This document shows positions 1 through 9,897 of a stretch of 64,000 nucleotides of DNA, one piece after another. Location of the stretch: the NCBI GenBank assembly GCA_021822495.1, contig JAKAQO010000001.1, positions 700,808-764,807 on the forward strand, in the 5' to 3' direction. A program made the position numbers and the translations under genes. Position 1 is the stretch's first letter. Every line of letters starts with the position of its first letter. Under the pieces are notes generated by a model that did not search any database, had not been told where the DNA came from, and saw only the letters and a program-made list of their open reading frames with translations. Origin of the DNA: a bacterium (GTDB lineage Bacteria; Elusimicrobiota; Elusimicrobia; UBA1565; UBA9628).

Positions 1-2
1 CC

Positions 3-701
3 GGAGCGGCCAGGCGCATCGGGCGCGCGATTGCTCTTTTTTGTGCCGGTCGCGGAATGAAAACAGCTCTTCATTACCGAAATTCAAAAAAAGAAGCTTT
101 GGAATTGGCTGAGAAGCTTAATCGCATCCATCCCGGAACCGCTCGGGCCTTTCAATCGGACTTAAGTGATGTTTCTGAAATTAAAAAGATGGTTTCGAAA
201 ATGGGGAAACATTTTGGAAGAATTGATATTCTCATCAATAATGCCTCGGTCTATGAAAAAAACCAGTTTGGAAAAACGACTTTGGATGATTGGGAGCAGC
301 ACCTCAACGCGAATTTACGCGCGCCGTTTTTTTTGTCTCAAGAAGTGGTTCCCTGGATGAAAGAGGGGGGACAAATCATCAATATCGCCGATTGGGCGGG
401 GATTAGACCCTATGCCGATTTTATCCCCTATTGCGTTTCAAAAGCGGGGCTTTTATGTCTCAATACCGCCCTGGCGAAAGCCTTGGCTCCTAAAATCCGG
501 GTCAACGCGATTTTGCCGGGCCCGGTCTTGCTCCCGGAAAAATCCACTCCCCATTTTAAACAGGCTGTGATAGAGGCCACTCCTCTGAAAAGGACTGGAA
601 CGCCTCAAGATATCGTCAGCGCCGTCTCTTTTTTAATTGAATCCGGATCTTTTATCACCGGGGCTCAAATTCCAGTAGATGGTGGGAGGTTAATTTCATG
701 A
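3..701 (+). CDS. PTR1-like pteridine reductase, SDR family (5' truncated by window edge)
   Basis: Frame open from base 3: GAARRIGRAIALFCAGRG-MKTALHYRN (TGX3RXG-type motif), NNAS, and D-x12-Y-x3-K (IADWAGIRPYADFIPYCVSK), the PTR1-like catalytic triad. The ORF-track start at 57 is an internal Met. Confidence 0.8.
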   Translation, partial: GAARRIGRAIALFCAGRGMKTALHYRNSKKEALELAEKLNRIHPGTARAFQSDLSDVSEIKKMVSKMGKHFGRIDILINNASVYEKNQFGKTTLDDWEQHLNANLRAPFFLSQEVVPWMKEGGQIINIADWAGIRPYADFIPYCVSKAGLLCLNTALAKALAPKIRVNAILPGPVLLPEKSTPHFKQAVIEATPLKRTGTPQDIVSAVSFLIESGSFITGAQIPVDGGRLIS

Positions 702-1114
702 ATTCCGCGTCTTATCAAGTGACAAGAATTATTCATTTTTGCTATGGACACCGGCTTCTCAAATACGAGGGGAAATGCCGCCATCCGCATGGGCACAACG
801 GCGTTTTAGAGATTACGATTGCTTCCTCGGGCTTGGATTCGCTGGGGATGGTCATTGATTTTGAGGAAATAAAAAAGAAGATACAAGTTTGGGTTGACTC
901 GGAACTGGATCACAAGATGATTTTAAATGAAGAAGATCCGCTGGTTCCCATTCTTAAAAAGATGGGGGACCCGGTCGTTATTTTCCCGTCAAATCCTACG
1001 GCGGAAAACATCGCAAAGTATATTTTTGACTACGCCAAAATCCAAAACCTTAATGTAAGAGCAGTCAAACTCTGGGAAACCCAAAATTCCTTTGCTGAAT
1101 ATGGAAGGGTCTAG
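698..1114 (+). CDS. 6-pyruvoyl tetrahydropterin synthase / 6-carboxytetrahydropterin synthase (QueD-like)
   Basis: CRHPHGH (CxxxHGH) zinc/catalytic motif, IDFEEIK, LDHKMIL, NPTAENIAKYI, VKLWET; start overlaps the SDR stop. Confidence 0.9.
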   Translation: MNSASYQVTRIIHFCYGHRLLKYEGKCRHPHGHNGVLEITIASSGLDSLGMVIDFEEIKKKIQVWVDSELDHKMILNEEDPLVPILKKMGDPVVIFPSNPTAENIAKYIFDYAKIQNLNVRAVKLWETQNSFAEYGRV

Positions 1115-2070
1115 GGCTTAAATTGATTTAAAACGACTTTTCCTTCAGGGACGCGGAAACTTTCTCCATTCAAAAGATTGACCTTGTCTTTGATCCCATT
1201 AGAGGATACAGACACAGTGAGGGAGTGATAAAACTTATCCGCCACTCCCGAGGGAAACAACGGAGATCCTCCGCCGCCTGTTAAAACGTAGCGCACCCCC
1301 TGGTGATCGCAAACGGCAAAAGCGTGAATATGCCCGGTGTAGACGCGGTCAACCTTGTATTTCGCCATGATTTCGGTAAATGCTTTGGAGCCCCGGACAA
1401 AACCGCCGCGGCAAGAAATGGGCAGATCATTCCAGAAACGCAGGCTTATCGGGGGCATATGGGTGAGGACAATCTTTTTTAAAGGGGTGTTGAGAGCCAA
1501 ATGAAGCCAGCGAAGCTGAGCGCGGGTTAATTTTGCGCGGCTTGAGTCCAAAATAATTAGACGGACGGGCCCGCGGTCAAAGAAATAATTGGTTTTTGAT
1601 CCAAAAAGCGAGCGATAAAGCTTTGAGTGAGACTTCCCGTTTGGTTTTGAGCGGTCGTGGTTTCCAATGACGGTTAAATAGGGAGCTGGCGGCGGAGTCT
1701 CAGAAAGGGCGCGGAAAAACCTGAGGTAATTTTCGGGAGTTCCCCGGCTGACCATGTCTCCAAGCTGAAAAACAAAATCGGGAGAAAGATTTTGGAGAGA
1801 AAGAAGGTGTTTGGTGAATACCGCGGGTTCGTTGAAAAGTTTGCGGAAAATCCAGAACCTTCCGGGTTCGGAGTCTCCTAAGATGGCGAAATCAAAGGAT
1901 TCTGTTTGAGCTTTTGGTTTTTGAATCAGTTGATTGAGTTGCGCGGCTCTCTCCCAGGGTGAGGCGCGGGATTTGAGCTCCTGGTGGACCTCATCAGGAT
2001 GAGCCTTTTCCCGTTTTACCGAGAATGGAAAAGAAATGCGCCAAGAGACGTCAAAGGGAAGAGAAATCAT
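1111..2070 (-). CDS. Calcineurin-like metallophosphoesterase
   Basis: GDSEPGRF...QLGDMVSRG...GNHDRS...LTHMPP...GHIHAF motifs. Confidence 0.88.
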   Translation of the reverse strand: MISLPFDVSWRISFPFSVKREKAHPDEVHQELKSRASPWERAAQLNQLIQKPKAQTESFDFAILGDSEPGRFWIFRKLFNEPAVFTKHLLSLQNLSPDFVFQLGDMVSRGTPENYLRFFRALSETPPPAPYLTVIGNHDRSKPNGKSHSKLYRSLFGSKTNYFFDRGPVRLIILDSSRAKLTRAQLRWLHLALNTPLKKIVLTHMPPISLRFWNDLPISCRGGFVRGSKAFTEIMAKYKVDRVYTGHIHAFAVCDHQGVRYVLTGGGGSPLFPSGVADKFYHSLTVSVSSNGIKDKVNLLNGESFRVPEGKVVLNQFKP

Positions 2071-2666
2071 TCGTTTTCAATGGGCTCGTTCCAATAAGCG
2101 TTGTCAATAAATTTCTGCCAGGACCGGCGTAATTTGGCGGGAGCGCGCATAAAGACAATGGACCCTTTTCTCATTTTTGGGCGGGAAATGGGGATGACCA
2201 GCCGCATTCCCGCTTCCCGGGGCAGGCGGTTTCCCTTTTTTAGATTGCAGGGAACGCAGGAAGTGACAATATTGGACCAATCCGTTTTTCCGCCGCGAGA
2301 TTTGGGGATGACATGGTCGAGATTGAGATCGCCTAATCCAAATTTTTTTCCACAATAGCAGCAATGGTGCTTGTAATGAAGATAAATATTGCGCCTTGTA
2401 AAAGGAATTTCCCGGAGAGGCGTCTTGTCAAAAAAATTAAGAGCGATGACTTCGGGAATCGCGATCCTAAAAGAAGGGGTGCTGATAAAACCCGCCGGAT
2501 TCTTTTTAATTTCCTGGGAAAGTTCTACCCAATCCTTAAAATTATGAATTTGATAATCCTCGCCGACCACCGAAGCCCTTCCTAAATAAAGGAGAGACAA
2601 GGCCCTCTGCCAGGAAGAGACCTCGACGGCGTAAAAACTGCGGTTGAGAACAAGAACTTCACTCAT
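2067..2666 (-). CDS. HNH endonuclease family protein
   Basis: CCYCGKKF...LNLDHVIPKSRGGKTDWSNIVTSCVPCNLKKGNR. Confidence 0.92.
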   Translation of the reverse strand: MSEVLVLNRSFYAVEVSSWQRALSLLYLGRASVVGEDYQIHNFKDWVELSQEIKKNPAGFISTPSFRIAIPEVIALNFFDKTPLREIPFTRRNIYLHYKHHCCYCGKKFGLGDLNLDHVIPKSRGGKTDWSNIVTSCVPCNLKKGNRLPREAGMRLVIPISRPKMRKGSIVFMRAPAKLRRSWQKFIDNAYWNEPIENE

Positions 2667-2766
2667 GGCTTTCCTCGCAAGGTTTGAAAATCATAGGCGC
2701 CTATCCGTAGTATAACAGGGGCTTGTTAAATTTTCCAGTCCCAAGGCGCAAATTATAAAATAAGCC

Positions 2767-4419
2767 ATGCCATTGGGGAGAAAAATCGGCTTGGGGGCGT
2801 TTGCCGCCCTCGCGTTTTTGGCGGCTCTATTTTTCGGGTTCGCCCAAATTCGAGATTCCTCGGCGACTTATGACGAACCCGTTCACCTGGCGAGCGGGTA
2901 TCTTGCGCTTAAAACCAATTTTCCGCCGCTCAACTGGCGGGACCATCCGCCCTTGGCGGAAATGTGGGAGGCTTTCCCGCTTCTCTTTCTCAATCCCTCG
3001 ACCATGGTCTTAAACTCGGAGTTTGGGAGGCTCTATCCTTTCGCGGATCAGTTTATCTACAAAAACCGCGTTGACGCTTCCCGGCTTCTTAATTCCGCGA
3101 GAGAATGGAACCTCATCAGCCTTCTTCTCATTTTATTTCCGGCGGTTTTAGTCTGGTCCTGGACCTTGGGCGGCGAATACGCCTTTCTCGCGGCCGCTTT
3201 TTTTCTCGCTTTCTGTCCGCCCATATTTTCCAATTTTTCCTTAGCGACCACCGACGCAATGCCGGCAGTCTTTTATTTTCTTGCCTGCTTTTTTCTTGCC
3301 CATTCCCGGCGCGGACTAAGAGAATGGGGCCTGGCCGGTTTGTGTCTGGGCGGGGCCCTGGCCTCGAAATTCAGCATGATTCTCCTTCCAGTTGTGATTA
3401 TCAGCGCTCTTTTAACCGAAACCCGGGTTCTTCCCAAGAGACGGCCAAGCGTTTTCCAAATTTTTATTTTCTGCGCTCTTGCGACCTTGGTTCTGTTTGC
3501 GGCCTATCGCTTTGGAGACGTTTCTCTCTACTGGTCTGGGCTTTTTCAAACTTTGACTCGGCTCAGCCAAGGGCGCCCGTCTTTTCTCCTGGGGCGCTAC
3601 AGCAATCACGGGTTTTGGGATTTCTTTCCGGTAGCGCTTGTGGTTAAAACCCCGCTTCCCCTTCTTCTATTTTCAGGTCTTGGGCTTTACGGCGCTTTTC
3701 GTAAACCTTCGGCTCAGGAAATTTGGCTGCTGATGCCCCTCGTCGCCTATTTTATCGCGGCTTTGATGTCTAAAACCGATATCGGCTATCGTCATATTCT
3801 CCCGATTTATCCTTTTCTCATTGTTCTCGCCGCGCGCGCGGTAGCGGATTTAAAACAGAGGCTTTCTCCGACCATTTTTAGGGTTTCTATCTTGACGGGA
3901 GGGCTTTGGACTCTGTTGAGCGTCATCTGGGCTTATCCCCATTATCTGGTTTATTTTAATGAGCTGACAGGCGGGCCGTCCGGCGGATACCATGTATTAG
4001 CCGATTCGAGTCTTGACTGGGGCCAAGGTCTTAAGGATTTAGCGCAAGAGCTCAAAAAGCGCGGAAACCCGCCGATTATTCTTTCTTACTTTGGGGTCGC
4101 CGATCCCGCTTATGAGGGGATCCATTATTTCCCACTAGCTTTTTACTCAAACATTGATAGAAAAGACGGCGTGACCCTTCCACCCAAAACCGGGCCGCTT
4201 TTTTTCGCCGTTTCGGAAACCAATCTTCAAGCGGTTTATTTCGTCGATAAAAATCTGTTTTCCTGGCTTAAAACAAGAACGCCTGCTTTTATCGCGGGAA
4301 ATTCAATTTTTGTCTATGACCTGACCTACGATGTCTCGGGGCGGAGAATTCTGGCTGGTTTATTGAACGCTTCGAACTCGCCTGCGGCGGCAAAAATCGT
4401 TTTTCATGGTTCGTATTGA
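2767..4419 (+). CDS. Dolichyl-phosphate-mannose-protein mannosyltransferase-like (GT39/ArnT-type) membrane glycosyltransferase
   Basis: Multiple TM segments; N-terminal YDEPVHLASGYL motif; SSLDWGQGLKDLAQ region. Confidence 0.75.
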   Translation: MPLGRKIGLGAFAALAFLAALFFGFAQIRDSSATYDEPVHLASGYLALKTNFPPLNWRDHPPLAEMWEAFPLLFLNPSTMVLNSEFGRLYPFADQFIYKNRVDASRLLNSAREWNLISLLLILFPAVLVWSWTLGGEYAFLAAAFFLAFCPPIFSNFSLATTDAMPAVFYFLACFFLAHSRRGLREWGLAGLCLGGALASKFSMILLPVVIISALLTETRVLPKRRPSVFQIFIFCALATLVLFAAYRFGDVSLYWSGLFQTLTRLSQGRPSFLLGRYSNHGFWDFFPVALVVKTPLPLLLFSGLGLYGAFRKPSAQEIWLLMPLVAYFIAALMSKTDIGYRHILPIYPFLIVLAARAVADLKQRLSPTIFRVSILTGGLWTLLSVIWAYPHYLVYFNELTGGPSGGYHVLADSSLDWGQGLKDLAQELKKRGNPPIILSYFGVADPAYEGIHYFPLAFYSNIDRKDGVTLPPKTGPLFFAVSETNLQAVYFVDKNLFSWLKTRTPAFIAGNSIFVYDLTYDVSGRRILAGLLNASNSPAAAKIVFHGSY

Positions 4420-5315
4420 AATCCGTCGCCGGAGGGGCTACAATATGGATGATGAACCAGATGAAGCCCCGAGCGGGCAAGACCTCTCGCAGCCGCAATT
4501 TGCGGAGTTTGGCGTTACTCCTTGAGGATGAAGAGCCTAAAAGCGCGTCCTTGGTGAGAGATCATATTCTTAAAATCGGAAGACCGATGCTTCCGTACCT
4601 CATGGATTTAGAGCGTTCTCATCCGCCGCTTTTTCAAAAAGCCCAGGGACTTATTTCGGATATCGCCTTTAGGGAACTCAAAAAAGAGTTTGAGAAGTTT
4701 TCTAGTTTGCCCGAGGGTAAGAGAGATTTGGAAAAAGGGGCGTTTCTCATCGCGCGCTTTGCTTATCCCTTACTCGATGAAAAGGTTTACCGTAAATGGC
4801 TGGACCGAGTGATTGAAAAGATTCAAAGCGACATCTCCCGCGCCGATAATCCGACGACGGCTTTTAAGCGTCTTCATTCTTTTCTTTCGACCGCCATGGG
4901 TTTTCGCGTCAACGAGGAGAATTATTACGATCCGGACAATAATTATCTCAATCGGGTCATTGAAATGAGGCGAGGCGTTCCCTTGAGCTTGTCCATTCTT
5001 TTCCTTATATTAGCGCGGCGGCTTAAAATTCCGGCTTATGGAATCGGCCTTCCCGGGCATTTCATCGTTGGGCTTGGGCGGCCTTCCTTGTTTTGGGATC
5101 CTATATTAAATAAGGTTCTCGATGTTTCCGGCATGAGAAAGCGCCTGGCCCAGAACGGGTTTAGTTATGATCCGAGCGTGCTCAGGCCCGTTTCAAACTC
5201 CCATATCCTGATGCGGCTTTTGCGTAATTTGATGGCGGTCTATCAAAATGCTGGATTGAATTTAAATAGCGAGAAATTAGGCGAACTGGCGCAACTGCTT
5301 TTAATCCCGCAATGA
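4416..5315 (+). CDS. SirB1-type transglutaminase-like protein
   Basis: RGVPLSLSILFLILARRLKIPAYGIGLPGHFIVG; start uncertain (TTG at 4416 or a downstream ATG). Confidence 0.75.
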   Translation: MKSVAGGATIWMMNQMKPRAGKTSRSRNLRSLALLLEDEEPKSASLVRDHILKIGRPMLPYLMDLERSHPPLFQKAQGLISDIAFRELKKEFEKFSSLPEGKRDLEKGAFLIARFAYPLLDEKVYRKWLDRVIEKIQSDISRADNPTTAFKRLHSFLSTAMGFRVNEENYYDPDNNYLNRVIEMRRGVPLSLSILFLILARRLKIPAYGIGLPGHFIVGLGRPSLFWDPILNKVLDVSGMRKRLAQNGFSYDPSVLRPVSNSHILMRLLRNLMAVYQNAGLNLNSEKLGELAQLLLIPQ

Positions 5316-6418
5316 ATTTTTCTCCCGTTATTTCCGAAATTTCAATTCGCAAGCTCAACGAACCTCTCAACGAGCCGTTTCCCATTTCCTCCGGCTCCCA
5401 AAACGCGACGAGCAATATCCTGGTGAGAGCGCTCCTTCGAGATGGAACGGTTGGATATGGGGAAGGCGCTCCCTCCACCACCTTTAACGGGGATAGCCAG
5501 GACCTGACTTTCGCCGCTTTGTCGGAGCAAATTTCTTTTTTGGACGGAAAATCCATCTCCAACATTCGCGCTTTTCTTGAAAAATTAGACCATCGCATGC
5601 CGCCGGAACGCGGGGCTGCCCGCGCGGCCATTCAGATGGCCCTTTTAGACGCCTGGGCCCGTTCGCAAAAAATTCCACTCCGGTCTTTTTTTGGCGGCGA
5701 GAAAACAAGCGTTCATTCCGATGTGACGGTGACTTTAATTTCGCCGCAAAAAGCGCGTCTTGCCGCGCGCAAAATTGCCCGTCTGGGAGTTGAGACCATT
5801 AAAATCAAGGTCGGATGCGATTTGGATGAAGATGAGAAGCGCGTTTTGGCGGTAGTTCAGGAAGCCCCCCGGGTTCGGCTGATTATTGACGCCAATCAAG
5901 GCTATTCCGCCAAAAAGGCTCTTGATTTTCTTTCGCGCCTCAAAAAACGTAGCATTGTGCCCGCGCTTTTTGAGCAACCGGTCAAAAGAGAAGATTTGGA
6001 CGGGCTTTTTGACGTTGAAAAAAACGGGAGAGTTCCGGTTTGCGCGGATGAGTCGGCCTATAGTTTGAAGGCCGTTCAAAATCTGTTCCGCCGTCCTTTT
6101 CCTTCCGCCGTTAACATTAAGCTCATGAAATGCGGGATCATCGAAAATCTTGAGATTGCGGAACTGGCGCGCAAAAAGGGCAAGATACTTATGATTGGCG
6201 GCAATATCGAAACGGCTTTAGCGATGACCTGTTCCGCTCATTTTGCCTGCGGAAGGGGAGATTTTAGCTTTGTGGATTTGGATACGCCCCTTTGGTTTTC
6301 CCGAAAACTTTGGAAAGGCCCAACCCTCGGGCGCAAAGGCCGCTACGACCTTTCAAAAACGCGGACGGGTCTTGGGATGGAGCCGTTGCCCCGGCTTAAA
6401 AAGCTGGCCGATTTTTAG
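5312..6418 (+). CDS. Dipeptide (L-Ala-D/L-Glu type) epimerase, enolase superfamily
   Basis: IKIKVG, IDANQGY, FEQPV, CADES, NIKLMKCGI, IGGNIETALAM. Confidence 0.85.
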   Translation: MNFSPVISEISIRKLNEPLNEPFPISSGSQNATSNILVRALLRDGTVGYGEGAPSTTFNGDSQDLTFAALSEQISFLDGKSISNIRAFLEKLDHRMPPERGAARAAIQMALLDAWARSQKIPLRSFFGGEKTSVHSDVTVTLISPQKARLAARKIARLGVETIKIKVGCDLDEDEKRVLAVVQEAPRVRLIIDANQGYSAKKALDFLSRLKKRSIVPALFEQPVKREDLDGLFDVEKNGRVPVCADESAYSLKAVQNLFRRPFPSAVNIKLMKCGIIENLEIAELARKKGKILMIGGNIETALAMTCSAHFACGRGDFSFVDLDTPLWFSRKLWKGPTLGRKGRYDLSKTRTGLGMEPLPRLKKLADF

Positions 6419-7452
6419 GCCCAATTTTTAAACGGCAGCGCGGGGTCGCTTTTAGATGGCGGAGTTTTGATCTTTAAGGCGAGTTTGTGAATGGCCACTT
6501 GGGCGATCATCGCTCCGTTGTCCGTGCAAAGTTTCGGACTTGAGAGGCGGAGAGCGATTTTTTCCTGGGCGCATTGCTCGGTCAGTATTTCGCGCAAGCG
6601 GCTATTGGCCGACACTCCGCCGCCCACGACAATTTGACGAAGGCCGAACTTTTTAGCGGCGGCGACGGTTTTTCGCGCAAGGGTTTCGCAGATGGCTTCC
6701 TGAAATGAAGCGCAGAGGTTGGCTGTTTCTTTCGGGCTTAGAACCGGCTTGTTTGAATTTTTAATTTTCGCGTTCATGGGCCTTTTAAGGCGCTTGTTGG
6801 CATAGTAGAGAAGGGAGGTTTTAAGACCCGAGAAAGAAAAATCAAAACTCCCCTCAAGATAAGGGCGCGGGAAAAGAATTGAGTTTTTGTCTCCAGTTTT
6901 GGCAAGCCTGTCAATGATGGGGCCGCCGGGATACCCCAGGCCTAAAATTTTGGCGGCTTTATCATAACACTCGCCGGCGGCGTCATCCCGGGTGCGGCCT
7001 AAAACCCGGTATTTCCCCGGCTTAAAAGACAAAACCAAATCAGTGTGTCCGCCTGAGACAATGAGAGCCAGGAGCGGAAAACGGACCTTGCCTTCTAATT
7101 CGGCGGCAAAAATGTGGCCCTCAAGATGGTTGACTCCCACGACCGGGCATTTCCAGAGTCGCCCCAGGGTTTCGGCGGCGACTCTTCCGACCAAAAGCGA
7201 ACCCATGAGCCCCGGGCCCTGGGTGAAGGCGACGGCGTCGGGTTTTTTTATTCTTGCCTTAAAGCAAGCTTCTTCAATGACCGGCGCTATTTTTTTGAAA
7301 TGGGCTCTTGAGGCCAGTTCCGGAACGACGCCCTGGTAGGGGCGATGAAGGGGAATTTGAGAGAGGACGACATTGGACAAAATTCCTCGTCGAGCGTCCA
7401 CGACGGCGGCGGAGGTTTCATCGCAGGATGTTTCTATCCCTAAAACCTTCAC
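6415..7452 (-). CDS. tsaD: tRNA N6-adenosine threonylcarbamoyltransferase TsaD
   Basis: MKVLGIETSCDETSAAVVD, GVNHLEGHIFA, SGGHTDLV, GGGVSANSRLRE, CTDNGAMIA. Confidence 0.97.
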   Translation of the reverse strand: MKVLGIETSCDETSAAVVDARRGILSNVVLSQIPLHRPYQGVVPELASRAHFKKIAPVIEEACFKARIKKPDAVAFTQGPGLMGSLLVGRVAAETLGRLWKCPVVGVNHLEGHIFAAELEGKVRFPLLALIVSGGHTDLVLSFKPGKYRVLGRTRDDAAGECYDKAAKILGLGYPGGPIIDRLAKTGDKNSILFPRPYLEGSFDFSFSGLKTSLLYYANKRLKRPMNAKIKNSNKPVLSPKETANLCASFQEAICETLARKTVAAAKKFGLRQIVVGGGVSANSRLREILTEQCAQEKIALRLSSPKLCTDNGAMIAQVAIHKLALKIKTPPSKSDPALPFKNWA

Positions 7453-8786
7453 GGACTTACGTTTCCTTGCGGCTCTAAAACGTTTTGGGCTTTAAGAATT
7501 TCCTCGGCTCGGTTGAGGGTCGTATCCGGAACTCGGTATTTTCTTTTAATGAGCGAATGAGGCTTTTGGTTTTTAGCGTAAATCATATCCCATTGGTCGT
7601 AGAGTTTGGCTTCGATAGTGGGTGGCACTTTGACGACAATGTCGGGCAAAATCCCGCCGGTATGGGTTTTCTCATTGCGTTGAATGGAACGCCCTGAGGG
7701 AGTATAGTAGCGCGCGATGGTGAGCCTGAGGCTTGAACCATCGTCCAGCGGGATGATAGATTGGACGCTGGCCTTTCCGTAGGTGCGCATTCCAATGAGA
7801 AGCGCGCGGTGATTGTCTTGAAGAGCGCCGGAGACGATTTCAGCGGCCGAGGCGGAACCGCCGTTGACCAGAACAATCATCGGCAGAACCGCGAAAGGAG
7901 CGGTCTCGAAACTTCTAAATTCCTCGCGGTCATCCGGTTTTCTCCCCTGAGTATAAACAATCAGTTTCTTTCCCGGTAGAAAATAGGAGGCGATTTGAAC
8001 GGCGGCTGACAAAAGCCCGCCGGGATTATTTCTGAGGTCCAAAATGAGACTGGTCATCCCTTCTTTTTTTAAGTTGTCGAGAGCGACCAGGACGTCTTTC
8101 GCGGTGTTAGCGTTAAATTCCACAATTCGAAGGTATCCGATATGATCCGACAACATCTGGGAATGGACGCTCTCTATCTTGATGGCCTTTCTTTCGAGAG
8201 TAAAATTAATCGGTTTCCAAATATCAGAATTTCCTTCTTGAGTTTTTCGGAGAACCGTGAGGGTCACATGGCTGCCGGGTTTTCCCCGCAAATCCTTTTG
8301 GATTCCGTCCAGGGTGTCATCCTTTGTGTTTTCACCGTTGACCGCGGACAAGCGATCTCCGGGCAAGATTCCGGCGCTGTAGGCCGGGGTTCCGGGAATG
8401 GGAGTGATGACGGTCAGCCAATCTCCATCGACGTTGAGCTGAAGCCCGACTCCGTCGAAATGCCCCTTGGTCTCGGTATCCATTTCTCCCGCCGCTTCGA
8501 CTCCCAGATATTGGGAAAAAGGGTCCAGGGTATCAACCATGCCCGACAAAGCTCCATCCATCAGTTGTTTGGTTGAGACTGGATCGACATAATCTTCGCG
8601 AATATAGTGGAGAACATCAACGAGAGTTTTTATTTTTTTATAGGTTTCATCGTTAGAAAGCCCCGCTTTTGAAGACGAAGAGACAGCGACTTGGCTTTTG
8701 GCGGGGGCGGAAATAAAGAAACATATGAGTAGCGCGGACAAAACGGCAAGAGCGGTTTTTCTCATGAGCGTAATTCTCTTTATCAT
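7449..8786 (-). CDS. S41 C-terminal processing peptidase (CtpA/Prc-like), PDZ domain
   Basis: Signal peptide, PDZ (GVGLQLN...GDRLSAVNGE), LRNNPGGLL, NGGSASAAEIVSGALQD, TYGKASVQSI. Confidence 0.95.
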   Translation of the reverse strand: MIKRITLMRKTALAVLSALLICFFISAPAKSQVAVSSSSKAGLSNDETYKKIKTLVDVLHYIREDYVDPVSTKQLMDGALSGMVDTLDPFSQYLGVEAAGEMDTETKGHFDGVGLQLNVDGDWLTVITPIPGTPAYSAGILPGDRLSAVNGENTKDDTLDGIQKDLRGKPGSHVTLTVLRKTQEGNSDIWKPINFTLERKAIKIESVHSQMLSDHIGYLRIVEFNANTAKDVLVALDNLKKEGMTSLILDLRNNPGGLLSAAVQIASYFLPGKKLIVYTQGRKPDDREEFRSFETAPFAVLPMIVLVNGGSASAAEIVSGALQDNHRALLIGMRTYGKASVQSIIPLDDGSSLRLTIARYYTPSGRSIQRNEKTHTGGILPDIVVKVPPTIEAKLYDQWDMIYAKNQKPHSLIKRKYRVPDTTLNRAEEILKAQNVLEPQGNVSP

Positions 8787-8787
8787 T

Positions 8788-9897
8788 CTACCTTTTCAGC
8801 CAGCCCAGAGGGTTGAGCGCGGTCGTTCGATGTCTTAACTCGAAGTACAAATTTCCACTGTGGGCGCCTTCAGAGCTTGTCCCAATGATTTGTCTTACTC
8901 CGACAAAAGAGCCAGTTTTGACCAGAATAGAGCCCAGATGTCCATAGATGACAAAGAATTCTCGCCCGCAGTCCATAATGACGATTTGTCCGTAGGAACG
9001 GAAAGGCCCGGCAAAGATAACCCGCCCCGAGGCGACGCTGCGAACCGTTGAATGGGGAGCGGTTTTAATTAAAATTCCCTGGTGGATGACCCAGGTCTCT
9101 AATTCGGCGTTTTTTTGTTTCCCAAAAAACTCGACGACTTTTCCTTGAACAGGCCACGGCAGAGAATGGGGGCCGATGGCGGCTTGCGGGTGATAGCGAC
9201 GCGTAGTCCGTTTGATTTTTCTTCGGCGGCTAAATTTTTTCAAGAGAAGAGTGAGGGCTTTTTCCGATTCTTCCAGTTTCTTTTCTTTTTTTAGAGTTTG
9301 CGCCTTTTTCTCGGAAATGCTTTTAATGAGAGATTTTTCCTGGGCGTAGGAGGCGGATACTTTTTGGTTTTGAACGAAGGTTCGTCGGCTTTGGGCGATG
9401 ATTCCCAGTTTCACGGCGTCGGTTTTTTGTTTGGCCCGGGCGGTTTTTCGGGCGCTTCCGCCTAGAGCTTTGAGCATAGCGGCTTCGTTAATGAGCGAAA
9501 AGCGCAAGAACTCTTCTTGTTGGAGAAAATCAATGCTTTGATATTCTCCTGCGTCTTCAAGGTCGGCCAAATAAACCCGAAGATTTTTCTGCAGTTGTTG
9601 GGACCAAAAATCAGAGTCTTCCCGCAGGGACTCCAATTGAAGAGAAAGTTTTTTTTCTTTTTTCTTTAAGGATTTTTCCAGTTCAGACAAGCGCTTAAGA
9701 TTCTTTTGATTGTTGAGATTCTTGCGCTTGAGAAATTCCACATCTTTTTGGAGGCGAACTTCCGTTTTCTGGTAGTTCCTAATTTCGCGCCGGGTGGCGA
9801 GGATTTCTTTTTTAATCTCAATGAGCTTTCGATTGACGGGCTTGGCTTGGAGATTGGGAACCAATGACAGAAGAATAGAAACTATTACCAAACGCAT
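8788..9897 (-). CDS. Murein hydrolase activator EnvC-like, coiled coil + M23 (LytM) domain
   Basis: Signal peptide at MRLVIVSILLSLVPNLQA, long coiled coil, C-terminal LytM-like (VIHQGILIKT...GRVIFAGPFRSYGQIVIMDCGREFFVIYGHLGSI). ORF-track start at 9969 overlaps ftsX extensively; 9897 preferred. Confidence 0.87.
   Translation of the reverse strand: MRLVIVSILLSLVPNLQAKPVNRKLIEIKKEILATRREIRNYQKTEVRLQKDVEFLKRKNLNNQKNLKRLSELEKSLKKKEKKLSLQLESLREDSDFWSQQLQKNLRVYLADLEDAGEYQSIDFLQQEEFLRFSLINEAAMLKALGGSARKTARAKQKTDAVKLGIIAQSRRTFVQNQKVSASYAQEKSLIKSISEKKAQTLKKEKKLEESEKALTLLLKKFSRRRKIKRTTRRYHPQAAIGPHSLPWPVQGKVVEFFGKQKNAELETWVIHQGILIKTAPHSTVRSVASGRVIFAGPFRSYGQIVIMDCGREFFVIYGHLGSILVKTGSFVGVRQIIGTSSEGAHSGNLYFELRHRTTALNPLGWLKR

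Noticed and set aside
2667-2766. Divergent promoters between the HNH gene and the mannosyltransferase-like gene
   Set aside because: -10-like boxes exist (TATACT minus, TATAAA plus) but no -35 at acceptable spacing.
8142-8576. 144-aa plus-strand ORF
   Set aside because: Antisense shadow of the S41 peptidase gene.
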